Shown here piece by piece: positions 23,963 through 36,142 of a DNA stretch of 64,000 nucleotides (the stretch's first letter is position 1; each line of letters starts with the position of its first letter). The translations under genes and the position numbers were made by a program. The notes under the pieces were generated by a model. That model did no database searches. It was given only the letters and a program-made list of their open reading frames with translations, and was not told the DNA's origin. The DNA is from Aquatica leii. Lineage: Eukaryota; Arthropoda; Insecta; Coleoptera; Lampyridae. Location: contig CM069432.1 in assembly GCA_035610365.1 (NCBI GenBank), forward strand, positions 105,543,529 to 105,607,528, given 5' to 3'.

Positions 23963-25393
23963 TTAACTTATCTCTTGCGACGTCTGCAAGTCCTTGAATA
24001 GAACTCTTCCGGGGCGAGTTGAAAGACTGTCTTTAGGTTTTTCATTGTTAGGTAATGACGAAGTCGACATATTTATTTTAGACTTATTTGTAATCTTAAT
24101 TCTATACTTATACAATGCAATGACACTTATTATTATTACAAGAAAAGTCAACAGGTAGTGAGAAAATTAAATTGATAACGGTATTTCTTTTAACTGTACT
24201 AATGTTTTTTGCATAATTTGTTTTTTTATGATTTTTATCTAAATTGGTTTTACTTAATCTAAAACTCAACAATAATATTATTAAAATTTATTGCTGAAAT
24301 ATTGGGTATTTTCGTTTCTTTATACTTTTGGTACGATTAGTATATACTTTATTGTCAAATTCGGTGGAACAATTTAAGGATAATTTTATTCAAGTCTTTT
24401 TATGTATGTTAAATGTAGTTTTTGCTTTACACTCGTATTTAATTTCATTGGTCTTTTCTGTTATTAACAAGTAGTTGGCATCGTTTAATGGTATAAGCTC
24501 GGTAACGATTTCTTCTACTTTAACCATTGAGCAATTACGGACACTATTTTTTAAAATGTTATTCACTAATTTGTTCATTAACATTGCTTTTAATTATAAA
24601 TTTATTATTAACTTGTAAATAGTCAGATACACAAATTGATTTATTGTAGGACCATGCTAAAAAATCACACTGTTCTAATACGTAAGTCTGGAAATGAGGT
24701 ACTTTAACAATTTGATACAATCGTATCAACCACTATGGGAATTTTTACAGATATTATAATGATTGTTTATTAAATTTATAACACCATTTGGGTACAATTT
24801 TTCAAGGTAATTAAATTCTTTGTTTATTTGCGGATAAGGCAATAAATAAAAGAGTGTAATGGATTTGTAAAACCTAATATAATTGATTGCTGTAAATCGT
24901 TTACAAAGTTTATAAAGTTTTAAGTATTACTAAGTATAAATGAAAAAATGATATTTTTTGATTGATATAGTTTAAGCGTTTTTCAATTAATTCTATATTA
25001 TTATTAATATTATTAATGAAGGTTTTGATTGATTGATTGATTCAACATGATTTGCAACAAGGTTGTTTTATAACTAATATTATTTATAACGTTATTATGA
25101 TTTTCTTTTAATAAGTTTAATGCTCTGTAAATTTCCTGTCTTTCGTCATCGTCCATTACTCCGAATAGCCAGTTAGCTGTTTTACCAATAAAGTTAAAAG
25201 GGGATCTTTTTTTACTGGAAGTTATAAAGTTATAAAGTTTGTGTGTAAAAATATTTTGGGTTTGTTTGTCTGCCTGTTTTAGTATCTTTATGACATTAGC
25301 GTCATGTTCTAAAATGTTGGTTTCAAGATGCTTACCATGGTGAATTTCTTTAAATTTATTTGAAAGAAGTTCGTGTTGTTTAGTTAATTTCAT
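23963..25393 (-). pseudogene. Errantivirus-like env remnant
   Basis: Minus-strand pieces fit the envelope gene of an insect errantivirus (Gypsy-like endogenous retrovirus). At 25393-25013 there is an N-proximal part with a furin-like basic site (KKR) followed by a fusion-peptide-like FNFIG segment and LFGVMDDDE, as in baculovirus F-type Env proteins. At 24584-24390 there is an ectodomain piece. At 24151-23963 there is a hydrophobic membrane segment and a short cytoplasmic tail ending in a stop. The pieces lie in different frames and stops lie between them, so no intact protein can be made. Confidence 0.7.
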
Positions 25394-25559
25394 AATTAAT
25401 AAATTTAAGTCTTTATGAGATAAAATAAAAACTAATTTATGGTTAAATAAATGATTATAAGCTTTTCCTAACTCTAATGGTAGTAAATAATTGTTTAATT
25501 CTTTAATTTAGATTTTTTTGTTTGCTAGTGCTAGGGCCAGAATCATAAGGATTATTATC

Positions 25560-26560
25560 TTCGTTCTGTAACAACATATATTTTTTAGACCTTTCTACTA
25601 AATCTCTTTGTGGTCGCATGTCTATTATTTTCGAATGTGAAAGTTTTGTCTGTTACGTTTTGTAACTTTATTTTGTTTGCATACGGTATTAGTTTATTTC
25701 TTTGAGCGTTTCTTCTAACAAATACAACTGAAACATTTCCTTATATCGAATTTTTTTTCTTTTGAGTTTGAAATGATAGATTTGATTTTTCCATGTTTGA
25801 TACTCTAATGCTCAATTGCACCGTATTTTTTAAGTAATGCTTAATGCTAAGTAGCGTTTAATTACTGTAGAAACTATTGTTATAACAAATGTTTCTATAG
25901 TAATTAAGTGCTACTTTGCATTAAGTATAACTTAAAAAATACGGTGCAAACGGGCATTAGTGATTCAATTAATGTAGAATTAAATCTTTCTGCAATTCTG
26001 TTTGATTTCGAGTTTTCTTTGCAAGGTTTGTGATGTTTGTTTTTATGGGTATTAAAAAATTCAGAAATTAAATTTTTACAGAAGAAAGGATTGTTATCTG
26101 TAATTCATTTGGAAAATATGCCATAGTGTGACATAAATAATGTTAAGTGTTCTAAAATTGTTTTTGAGTTCCTATCGGAAAGTAAGTAAACCTGTGCATA
26201 TTTTGGGAATGCGTCAGTTATGGTTAAAATGATTTTGTGCTTTATAAATAGCAAATCTGAATGTACTGTTTGAAAGGGTTTATCGTGGGTCGGAGTTAGT
26301 GCCACGTGTAATTATTGTGGGTTACGGTCTATCTTGGATAAATTGCATATTTCGCAATTATTAATGTATTTTGTTACTTCTATTTCCAGATATGGTCAAT
26401 GGCATAATTGTTTTAGCGAGTTGTAAGTTTCGTTTATTCCTCTATGCTTTGTTTTCCAGTGTGGTAATATTGTATGAATTTCGTTTGTTCGGTCGGTTCT
26501 TCTACATCTTCTAAAATTGTATTAGTGATATTTAGCTTCCATGTTATGTCTTTTGAAATA
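25560..26560 (-). pseudogene. Errantivirus-like integrase remnant, interrupted by a MITE
   Basis: The minus strand reads the integrase core. The block at 26305-26105 includes the FQTVHSDLLF region with the first Asp and DAFPKYAQVY. Directly downstream, in a shifted frame, come an ITDNNPFF-like block (second Asp) and an RIAERFNSTL block (Glu) near 25980-26100. Beyond the MITE at 25806-25959 the minus strand continues to the end of pol near 25510. Stops and frame changes are frequent. Confidence 0.65.
25806..25959. mobile_element. Fold-back MITE, 154 bp, inserted in the integrase remnant
   Basis: The ends TAATGC (25806-25811) and GCATTA (25954-25959) begin long inverted arms sharing GCACCGTATTTTTTAAGT and its complement. 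The complementarity extends almost to the centre, where CTGTAGAAAC pairs with GTTTCTATAG. The element interrupts the minus-strand integrase reading, so it is younger than the provirus. Confidence 0.7.
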
Positions 26561-26604
26561 ATTACTATTATTTGTATTTGGTTGTATTATTTCCTTTAAA
26601 GTGT

Positions 26605-27360
26605 TTAAATTTTGATTGTCACTATATCTGAAAGGTAATTTACATTATATGTTTTCTTTGTGTTTCCGAATAAGTCTATATTTTTTATTATCGCTTCTAA
26701 GGTAATTTGATGGGTGTCAAATATAATTTGGTTTTTTGTTATTTTCAACAATGATTCGTTGTAAGGGATATGAATTTGTAAGTTTTTAAGTATTTCGTCT
26801 AGTTCTGCCATCTACATCAGTGAGTCCATCTGCATTTGCAATTAACGTATTGAAGCTTATTTTGTTTGTTTAAATTTCTTTTGGTAGTCTTACTAATGCG
26901 TCTGCAACGTAATTTTTTGTATTTTACATTGTAGTTATATTCCATCAATTTAAGTTTCCATCTTGTTAATTTTGAATTAGCTTTTTTTAACTTAAAAAAA
27001 ACATGTAAAAAATTTGTGATCAGTTTCAATGAGAAAATGGTTTCCATGTAAGTAGGGTCTAAAATATTTGGTTGCCCATACTATTGCCAAAAGTTTTTTT
27101 TCTATTGTACTGTAATTTTTTTCTGCGTCGTTAAGCGTTCTTGAACTATATGCGATAGGGTGGTTTCTTGAGTTAGTACGGCTCCGATTGCTTTGTTAGA
27201 GACATCTGTTGTTAAAGTAAATTGTTTGTTTATGTCCGGGTGTTTTTACTAAAAGCGTTTAACACTTATTTATTGTTTCTATAAATTCATCGTCAATTTT
27301 AACATCTGTATTTTTTGTCAAGAAACGTGTAATTTTAACAAAGTTTTATACTTGAAATTC
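26605..27360 (-). pseudogene. Errantivirus-like RT thumb/RNase H remnant
   Basis: The minus strand from about 27345 reads the RT connection (DVKIDDEFIE), then RNase H with [18 protein letters not shown] (first catalytic Asp) near 27235-27180, and a [20 protein letters not shown] block near 27120-27050. Open pieces 27047-26817 and 26811-26605 continue toward the integrase. The frame changes at least twice. The RT palm with its catalytic Asp pair, and the protease, are absent. Confidence 0.65.
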
Positions 27361-27364
27361 CTGA

Positions 27365-28214
27365 ATGTGGAGTGGGTTTTGGTAAATCAATGTTTTGGTT
27401 AGGTTTAAACACATTTGAATGTGGTTTATAAAATTGTTTAAATTGAAATTGGTTTTGTTGAAATTAGAGTCAATAAGTTTGATTTGAAAATCTATGTATA
27501 GAAGCATTTGTTAAAAATAAATCAATTTGTGGTTTGGGTGTTTAATTTAAATTTTTATAACTCAAAATATTTTACAAAAAATGGATTTGTTTGTGGTTGT
27601 CGTAAAATTGTTTTAATGTGTGTATTAAATAAATTTACATGTAATTGATTTGATCTATGTAAAAAATTTAATTCATCTTGGGCATATGTGATAGCTAGTT
27701 CTAATAAATTAATTTGTTAATTGTAATAAGTTTAATTTTGCTATTAATTTTTTTAAAAAGTTCTAATCATATGTTCGTATTTAACTAAGTTTTCTGATTT
27801 ATTAATTATAATAGTATCAAATTCGACTGTTAACTGATCTAAGTCTTCATCATCTAAAAAATTTTTAATTATTGCGTTTTTAACTTGGTGCCAATCAGTT
27901 AAATCGTCGTGTGGTGAAAAAAATTCTGAAGCTTTATCTCTAAATTTAGAAATTATTGCGCTTCTAATTACGGTTTGTACTTCGGGTATATTTTGGTAAT
28001 GTGTATAGATATTCTCGCATGTTAATCAAAAAGCATTTATTTGAGTATCTTTACCATTAAATAACAGTATCGTATCTAATTCTATACTGAATAATTGATA
28101 ATTGACAGGTGGGTTTGCCATGTCTTCCGCTTCTAACGTTAACGAGTCTAATGATTCAACTAGATCGTCCGTTTTGGTGTTTTTATTATTTAATTTTGCA
28201 AAAGCAATTTCCAA
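27365..28214 (-). pseudogene. Errantivirus-like gag remnant
   Basis: The minus strand from 28214 starts with an ATG frame of 62 codons. It then continues across a stop into a capsid-like region (SKFRDKASEFF, DWHQVKNAIIKNF) and a long helical stretch, ending near 27370 with an Asn/Pro-rich tail. The tail runs directly into RT thumb sequence, so the protease and the RT palm were deleted. No zinc knuckle is seen, which is usual for errantivirus Gag. Confidence 0.55.
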
Positions 28215-29185
28215 TTAATATAGGATATAACAAAATACTTTAAAGAAGTATCTTATTTGTTAAAATTACTAATGTGAGAACTAACTTTCCTACCTTTTTG
28301 TGTGTGCGTTGTCTGTTGACGTAACCCTCGACCAAATGCTACCGAGTATTTTAGTGAGCAATACATTTTTTTGTAGAATTCGCATAAAACTAATTCTTTT
28401 AATAAATAAAACATAATAAATATGATGATTAATACATATTTAATTTCTGTTGTTGCTACAAGGTATCTAAATGATTTAATAAATATAAAAATATTTGATT
28501 GTTTAAAGTAAATTTAAGTAAAATAACTGTATTTAGTATTTGTTGATAGATATAGATAGTAATTAGGTAATAAAGAAACTTATTGATGTAGTAATACTTT
28601 TAATAAATACAATTATCTCATAACTATAATATTTACTAAAAAAATAGATAAACAACAAAATAAAAATTGCTATTTACCAATATTGTTTTTCCACTACTAG
28701 TTGTAGTGCAGGTAAACAATATTTCATCATCAACCACTGGTTAATATTAAACATACTTGCATTTTCTAATAATTCTGTAATAGTTTTAAAGAATAAAAGT
28801 TTATTTTAAGAATTAAGTCGTTCATTAAACAAATTAATTTGATTTTAAAAATGTAAGTTATTTGAAGTTCACGCTTAACTAAATTTGAATCTTACTGAAT
28901 TAAATATGTTTTAGATATAATTAATGCTTAAAGTAATAATGTTTTTTTTAATCTACTTTAAAAAAACAAAAAGTACTAAGCGCAGACAAGATAAAGAGTA
29001 AAACGATAAAAAAATGTCAATAAAATTAACGACTTTATGCCAAAAGATACTAGATCAATAAACATTTTAGAAGAGTAAAAGTGTAGTATTACAGTCCCAC
29101 TGTTTGAAAAACAATAAATCTTTACCTAAAATCTTTTATAGAGGTAACCTTGCTAAGTTTAGTTTTTAACTTGATCGTGGAAGAT
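28215..29185. other. Provirus 5' flank and AT-rich intron sequence
   Basis: The segment next to gag should hold a leader and an LTR in the minus orientation, but I could not define LTR ends. The remainder is AT-rich and shows nothing recognisable. Confidence 0.35.
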
Positions 29186-29189
29186 ATTC

Positions 29190-30175
29190 TGTTAAATAAA
29201 GAAGAGCAATTTGGGTTTTAAACAAATAGATCCACAGCAGACGTCATAATTTTAATGTGCTAATTATGTGAGATATTCATAGAACGTACTTTTGGTTTGT
29301 AGATCTACTAAAACGTTCAACCAAATACAAATAAACGACATACTAATTATACTAAAAAAAGGCAAATGCCAACGTTTTTTAACGTAGAAAAACAAACAAA
29401 GATTAAAGTAGAAGACAAATACACATAACAAATAAAATACAACAAGAAAATTCTTTAGCTATTCAACCAAATAATGCACCAAATTATAAATAACCATAAC
29501 CGCGTTATAAAATAAAAGATAAAACGTGATAAAATCATAAATGTAATATGCTGTTCTAATAGTTGATAGCAAAAATTAAAAATCTTGATTATGCCAGTGG
29601 CTACAAAAAGACTAAGTGTATCGTCATTAAAAAACGCACTCAAATGTAAATCAGAAGTTAAAAAAACTCTAAAGGAACAATCGATAACCTTTATATACCC
29701 AAAAGCTTAAATTTCGAGCCGCCCAAATCGAAACAGTTAAGAAAAAATCATACAAAAACGTACAAATATCTGGTTACGTACAGGATGTATACTGGAGAAA
29801 CCTGTAGCCACATACGCAAACTAAACTAGAGCAAAAGCAATAAAGGGATTGAACAAATGCTTAATACCATTTTAAATACAAAAACTAAGCACAATGTGAG
29901 AGAAAAATTAACTGTGAGATAAAAATGCAATATGCATAGAACATCAAAGTTTGTTAAACGAAGAAGCAAGGTATGAAACGCGCATGTCGACAAGATGCAA
30001 CTCCTTCCAAAAATAGTAAACACGCAAATCTCACAAATGAAGTGCTAACTTGGAAGACTACCAAAGCGATGGGCAGAAAACTGGGCTTCATAATTTCAAG
30101 AAAAACCGTCAAAAAGGAACGATTCATATCAAAGATAAACAGACAAAGCCTAAAAAAACATAATAAATGAAAACT
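29190..30175 (+). pseudogene. Heavily decayed LINE remnant
   Basis: Despite many stops, the + strand shows non-LTR retrotransposon landmarks in order. EEQFGF and NRSTADVI (about 29200-29255) are the conserved RT segment that normally reads EEQFGFR-x-RST. Next is a block near 29770-29830, and the 3' part (29973-30170, 65 open codons with ATPS and a GRKLGF-like segment) matches the C-terminal tail of these LINEs. The YADD motif is not preserved. Family cannot be given. Confidence 0.45.
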
Positions 30176-31745
30176 AATTTGACGTGTTGAATAAAATAAA
30201 TCGTTCAACTTTAGGTAAAAAGCAATGAAATTAAAGACAGAAAATAAATTATTATTACTAAGAATGTACTACAAAAACTAAAATAAATAATAATTTTTAA
30301 CACATCTTGCAAATTATTATTTTTTATACCAAATACAATAATCTTAAGTTAAACAACAACATGTTAATAAACTCCCAGCAATAAAAAAAACAATAGCAAA
30401 AAATCTAAAATGACTTTATCAGTTGACGACGTTCCAGGTTTGAGACACACGTTTCTTTCTTATTCGGCGGTACCAGCCACAGTGGAAAAGGGGTGGGTTA
30501 ATGAGAGATTTGAAGTTTATATGAGCGCCACGTAGTTTAACGCCAAACAACTTACACGTGTATCTGGTTTCAACCTTAGTGCGGGATAGTCCCAAAGTCG
30601 CCAAAGGACAAAATCTATATTATGCTTAGTACTCGAATTAAGTAATCAAATCAAATATACACTAGTATTCTTAATGTTAACAATATAATTAACAAAAAAT
30701 TTTGTACGAAAGTTATACCCAGAAAAACAATAAAGAATTAAAACCATAAATGAAATTAAAAAAAAAAAACGTAAGTGCCCGTTGGCGACGGAGCATAGAG
30801 CAAGAAGGTATATATGTTTACTTGACTTCGCGTTGCATGCGATAAATTGCACAACAACCTTTACTTAATTTTGCTATAATGTAGGTATTCGTTTTAAGCT
30901 AACCCGAGTTTACATACATTATGTGACTCCTAAACAAAGTATTTTTTTTCGGCTTACATGATAGTTACAGCGTTTCGTCATATGTTTTTTTTAAATAAAA
31001 AAAAACATGAATGGTTATTATGAGATTTGACTTGCGTGTTTCAGTAGTAATTTATTCCAAATCAGTGTAGTGGTCGATAAATAAATGACCCCCACATTAA
31101 CCAAAATCTATAATTCCATAAGGGTTGCTACGAATAAACCAAACCGCCAAAAATTTAAAGAAATTAGGAAAACCAATTTAAGAACCCAAAACGGACAATC
31201 ACAACAAATAATTATCTTCTTAGTTGTAGAAAAGTTTATCTTGTTTTCCTTTTAAATTATTATTTCTCCCCGGGTACGAAGATACGTGGTAAAAATGCGC
31301 TTGTTCGTAGTATATAAATTTGATTAGTCGAACGGTCAACTGTGGCGCGAAACTGTGCTAACAATATTCTCTAACGAGACAAAATACACACAATAAGATT
31401 TTTAGAAGAAACAGAAAAAAAAAATCAAAACATAAGTTTTTCCTACTAACGCATACAGGTACTATTAAGAAAAACTCTTAATAGTACTCTTGATCAGAAT
31501 ATACTTAAATGGATCCGATTAACGTAGTTTAAATATCACAAATTGAGCACCTTTAATGACGTAGTGGCATTAGTAAATAACACTAGCCTTACATCTTAAC
31601 TAAAAGAGAACCAAAACAATTGACAGTTTGAGGATTTATTAAGTTTAAATCATTAAAAACATAAAGACGTGGATGCTAACCTGCATCAAAATTAAATAAA
31701 GACGTAAACAAAACGGAAGTGGCATCCAATATCGATTTAAATTGG
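30176..31745. other. Intronic sequence with a GC-richer patch
   Basis: At about 30420-30610 base composition rises markedly and the minus strand is open for 61 codons, with no recognised domain. The rest is AT-rich without features. Confidence 0.4.
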
Positions 31746-31760
31746 TAAATTAATCTATAA
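31746..31760. repeat. Target-site duplication, 15 bp (3' side of LINE)
   Basis: TAAATTAATCTATAA occurs here and again at 33319-33333, exactly bracketing the LINE. Confidence 0.9.
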
Positions 31761-33318
31761 TATAAGTTTAACTTTATTCATTGCCATTTGGCTTACAAAT
31801 TTGGTCGTGTTGTCTATACATATATATTACATTTTCTTATCCCTTCTCCCCCCTTAACTTTTTCCTCCTGCTCCATACTTCCTCCATCCATTCCGCTCCT
31901 TTTCCGTTTTCATCTAAGATATCCACTGTTTTCATCACCTCTTCTCTTAGTTCCCTGCATCTCTTTCTCATGTGGTTCAGATCTTCCGTTTCTTCTCCAC
32001 ATAGCCTGCACAACTTTTCTGGTTCTTCCTTCCAATATTTATTCCCTAACTCCTCGTTGCCACATCTGAACCTTGCCACCATTTTTTTCCTTTTGTTGCT
32101 TTTAATCTCACTGTCTTTTAAATATTCCGGCACCCTTTCACCCTTGATATCTTTATAATTCCTATTATATCTGCTCTCTTTTATCTTTGTCTATCTTTCT
32201 TGTTTTTCGATGTCTCTATCTCTCCTTATTATTTCTTCTCTTGTCCCTACCCCCTCTTCTCTTAATCTCTCCACTTCTTCACTCGCGTACCCGTTTCTTT
32301 TGTAATACTCTTCTCTGCCCTCCTGCCCGTACTTCACTTTCCCTCCCTTTATCTCTTTCCAACATTCTTGCAGAATTTTGCAATCTGTTCTTTCCCTCAT
32401 TTCTTCCTCGTATTTTATTGCTCTTTTTCCTGTCTCAATCCTTATTTTTTCTATCTGAACCTCCTCTCTCACAATATACCCCGGTGTATCCCTGTCCAAT
32501 CCTAACACCCATCTCCAGTATTTTTCCTGTAGCCCCTCTACCTCCCTCCACTCCTTCCAGCCCCATATTTCCGCTCCTTACATTACCACCCCCTTTATTA
32601 ATTTTTCGAACAACAATTTTCTTTTTTTTATATCCATCTTGAAAATTCTTTCCCCCACACCCCATACTTGTCCTATTAGCCTGTTTCCTTTCTTCACTCT
32701 TTCCTTTATGTGTTCTCCCTCTTTATTATCCTGTTTCATCGTGTAGCCTAGGTATGTAAATTCCTTCACTTGTTGCACTTTCTCCTCACTCCATCTCCAC
32801 TCCTCTCTTTTTCTTTTCCCCCCTCCTTTTCTAAATATCATTATCTTTGTTTTCTCCGTGTTTACTTCCAATTTTTTTTTTCATATATTTTTCTAGCGTT
32901 TTCATCATCTCTTTCATTTCCTTTTCCTCCTTAGCCACCAGCACTATGTCATCCGCATACGCCAACGACCATACCTTAGCCTTCCCTACCACTATCCCTC
33001 CTGTCTGTTGTCCTCTCATTGTCTCTTCCAGATCCCCCGTATATACCGAGAACAGGCTTGGGCTCAGTGGACATCCCTGCCTCAACCCTCTCTTTGTTAT
33101 GAATTTCTCACTCTCTTCCCCATTCACTTTAACCCTGCTTCTCGTTTCTTTGTATATTTCCTCTATTCTTTGTATTAATCTTTCATTGATTTTTTTTCTT
33201 TTCATATATTCCCACAGCTTTTCCCTATTCACTTTGTCAAAAGCAGCTTTTAGGTCTACGAATAGTGCTACCATTTTCCCACTTTTTTTTCTAGTTCTTT
33301 ATTTGCTAAGTGTTTCAT
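31761..33318 (-). mobile_element. 5'-truncated LINE with 15-bp target-site duplication
   Basis: The minus strand reads the RT domain at 33274-32831: FVDLKAAFDKVNRE, the RQGCPLSP segment and the catalytic AYADDIVLVA. It continues through the thumb (EFTYLGYTMKQD, 32871-32578) to a C-terminal region with a Cys-rich CRLCGEETEDLNHM block (32133-31837). The pieces change frame about four times, so the protein is broken. The coding strand is strongly purine-rich, with runs of Lys/Glu codons. The element has no poly(A) tail; it ends with GAATAAAGTTAAACTTATA at the duplication. Confidence 0.85.
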
Positions 33319-33333
33319 TAAATTAATCTATAA
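33319..33333. repeat. Target-site duplication, 15 bp (5' side of LINE)
   Basis: Identical to 31746-31760; marks the truncated 5' end of the minus-strand LINE. Confidence 0.9.
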
Positions 33334-33412
33334 ATCAAACAATAAGATTTTAGGTTAAAGTAAACAAGTCGAAAAAAAGTCGGGTGGATACAAGTCATAC
33401 AATCATACTTAA

Positions 33413-36138
33413 GGTTGGCCTCCTTCGGCTCTGTGTTGAATGAGATCCGCTAGATGGAAACAGTATCGCTTTTAAACTTGAAAATAATACGCTCCGCCTT
33501 ATCAGAATTGTTTTGTTTTGTCTTCAGCTCGGATTGCATTTAAACTTAACTTTGAATGAATTGGATTTTTGTCGTCGTTTTACGATGAAACATAATAGAC
33601 ACGAAATATTTTAAAGTAAATTACGAATCATAATTATTAGCTTATGTATTTACTTACATTAGCTTCAATTTTAATTAATTTATTCGCAATAGTGTCAAAC
33701 TATTATTTTATTATTTTCGTAATTAACATAAGCATCGTTTCAACTGTCATTTTATTATTTACGAGTAACTTAAAATAACTTATTAACACAAAAGGTCAGT
33801 TAAGGTCACTTTTGTTGAATTTTTGAAATTAAATGCTCCAGATTTTATTACCCAATTGTTTCGCACCAAAATACTTCTTATTTGGTTACAAAATGTGTTA
33901 TTTAAGTAAATATATCTAACATTATTATAAGTAACAGTTATTATCTATTTTTGCCATGTCCTAAAAAAGATGACAATTTTACAGAAAAACATATTATAGT
34001 ACCCGTTGGATGCAAAAACTATAAAAGTCTTGTCAACTAAGTGCTTGTTAGCTGTTAGCTATGAGTACTTTTTCTATTAATGGTCAGTAGGTTTCTTAGT
34101 CAATATAAATTTAAAAAGGCGAAATCCAACAAAGTTCTCAGATATCAGAATAAGTTGATTCATGATTGTCACAAGGATATAAACTTGCAGCAAGTAGAAG
34201 AAAAAGAAGCTTGAATCAAACACTCTAGTTACCACACAAGTTTGCATCAAGCTTATTTTGCTTTGTTCGTAATTAAAACCCTATTTACATTTAACACGTT
34301 GACTGCCACAATGCCAAGACAAAAACGGTCGCTCTAGCCACAATAGTTTTTTTACTTCAAAGTTATTGTGTTTTTTTAACCGTACGAAAGTAACTATGGA
34401 GAAAATTGTTAAAACATATTTATTTTGGTGAGATTCCAAATACACACGCGGTTACAGTAGGGTAGTTTTGGTCACAATAGCCGTGTGGTACAGTTTGAAT
34501 AACCTATTGCCTAGTTTGTTTTTTTTAACGTGCATAAATGTACTAAACATTAATATACTAACTTTGAGTATTACCATTCAAGTTATTAGTTTTGATTGCG
34601 TCAGGCTTTAGGTACTTTTCGTATTTTTGCAAACAGAACTTACAAATGTGTAATGGCTGCAAATAAATTTTTTTGTTTGTTTTAATAATTACCTTAAAAT
34701 GGATAGATAATTAACCAACAAGAGACTGCTAAACCAGAACAACGAATTGCTAAATTTAACCATAAATTAGCTACTTTATTAAGACTGATTAGATTCCATT
34801 AAAAATTAAATCATACACGATCTATTTAGAAAAAAACCCAGTTAGTTAAACATTGTATTATCACTGTATTATCACAATTTAGCAGAATTAAATATGCAAG
34901 AAATAGTGTAAATAACTTAAAAACAGTGAGTTTGTACACATATAAACTTCCGGATTTTGCTTAAAAATAAGTTTAAATGAGTTTAATAATAGCAACATTT
35001 GCATAAAACGAGCACATTTAGACGACCAACAAATATTGTAAGAAAAATTGAATGAAATATCATTAACAATATCAAATTAAACATGCACAGTTAAAAATAA
35101 TAGAGGCTCAATTGAGCACAAAAAACAGGATTAAATACGCAAAAAAATTGTAAAAAAGTGAAAAAACGGGGGACTAGTGTTCCAGCTAGCCCCCAAATTT
35201 GTTTTAATTTTTATTAATTAAGAATTAAGCACTGGAATATATAATTTAAAAAATGAAAGTGGGGGGCTAACTTGAGTTTATCAGTAAGCTTAGGCAAGTT
35301 AGCGTCCACTAAATATTTAACGAAATATCCTAGCAAATATGTGTCGACACCAAGTTTTTAAAGAATTCAACTTTAAAATTTGCTAACGATAAAAAAACTA
35401 ACGACAACGCTTTCTGGAACAAAAACATTTTTTTAAAAAGTTTAATTCAATTTTTTATTTGTTTCATTCTATAAATACTTATTCAGCGCATATAAAAATT
35501 CCATTCAAAACGATTCTAATTACGTGCATATTTTTTTTAATATGGAGGAAGTTACCAATGATTTTTTAGAGGTTAGCTTATAACTTGGAATAATATCTGA
35601 CATGCAAGAAGATACAAAACGCAATGAGGTAAATTACGTTTTTAACATGGAACAACGTTATTTTTGATTTTCATGCAAACAAATTATAAGAATTTAGTCG
35701 TACGTTCAATTAGATCACCTATATTTTATATACCTTGGAAGGGACTTCCTATTGAATTCATATCTTATCTAAATGTTGATGTCACTATACGTGATTGGTC
35801 TAAATGCATATCACTTCTCAGAAAAGGCGGAGTTCGCGAGTTCTTTCAAAATCATTAAATTGCGTTTCAAGATTTCAGAAAAACCAAAAGTCCAAATAAA
35901 TTTTTGTTTTGACCATTGCAATGTGTATAATGTAACTTACAGACTGAACTTTTTTTGTAAAATTATGTATTTTTCTAATTAACTGTGATAATTACAAAAC
36001 GTTATCAATAAAATTGATTCAGACAATAAAGAATTATGTAATCTTCCATTGTGCAAAATTTCATTGAAATCCGTTCAGTATTTTCGCTGAAAACTTGAAA
36101 CGCAGTTTAACAGTACAAAGTATACGAGGATGCCAACC
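33413..36138. mobile_element. TTAA-flanked TIR element of unknown class, about 2.73 kb
   Basis: GGTTGGCCTCC at 33413-33423 and GGATGCCAACC at 36128-36138 form an 11-bp inverted repeat with one mismatch, and each is directly preceded or followed by TTAA (33409-33412 and 36139-36142). A TTAA target is used by piggyBac- and Kolobok-type transposons, but the GG terminus is not the piggyBac CCC terminus. Inside, short + frames at 35664-35858 and 35773-35982 have no recognisable domain, and no transposase core is visible. The pairing could be chance given the short arms. Confidence 0.45.
35168..35196. repeat. Short GC-rich hairpin
   Basis: GGGGGACTAG pairs with CTAGCCCCC around an 8-base loop in AT-rich surroundings. 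A related GGGGGGCTAAC motif lies about 95 bases downstream (35263 onward). Confidence 0.45.
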
Positions 36139-36142
36139 TTAA

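Noticed and set aside
31781-33326. Long + strand frames rich in Ser, Pro, Phe and Leu
   Set aside because: They are shadows of the purine-rich LINE coding sequence on the minus strand.
34291-34310. TTAACACGTTGACTGCCA as a possible piggyBac terminus
   Set aside because: It resembles a piggyBac end, but no partner inverted repeat or transposase was found nearby.
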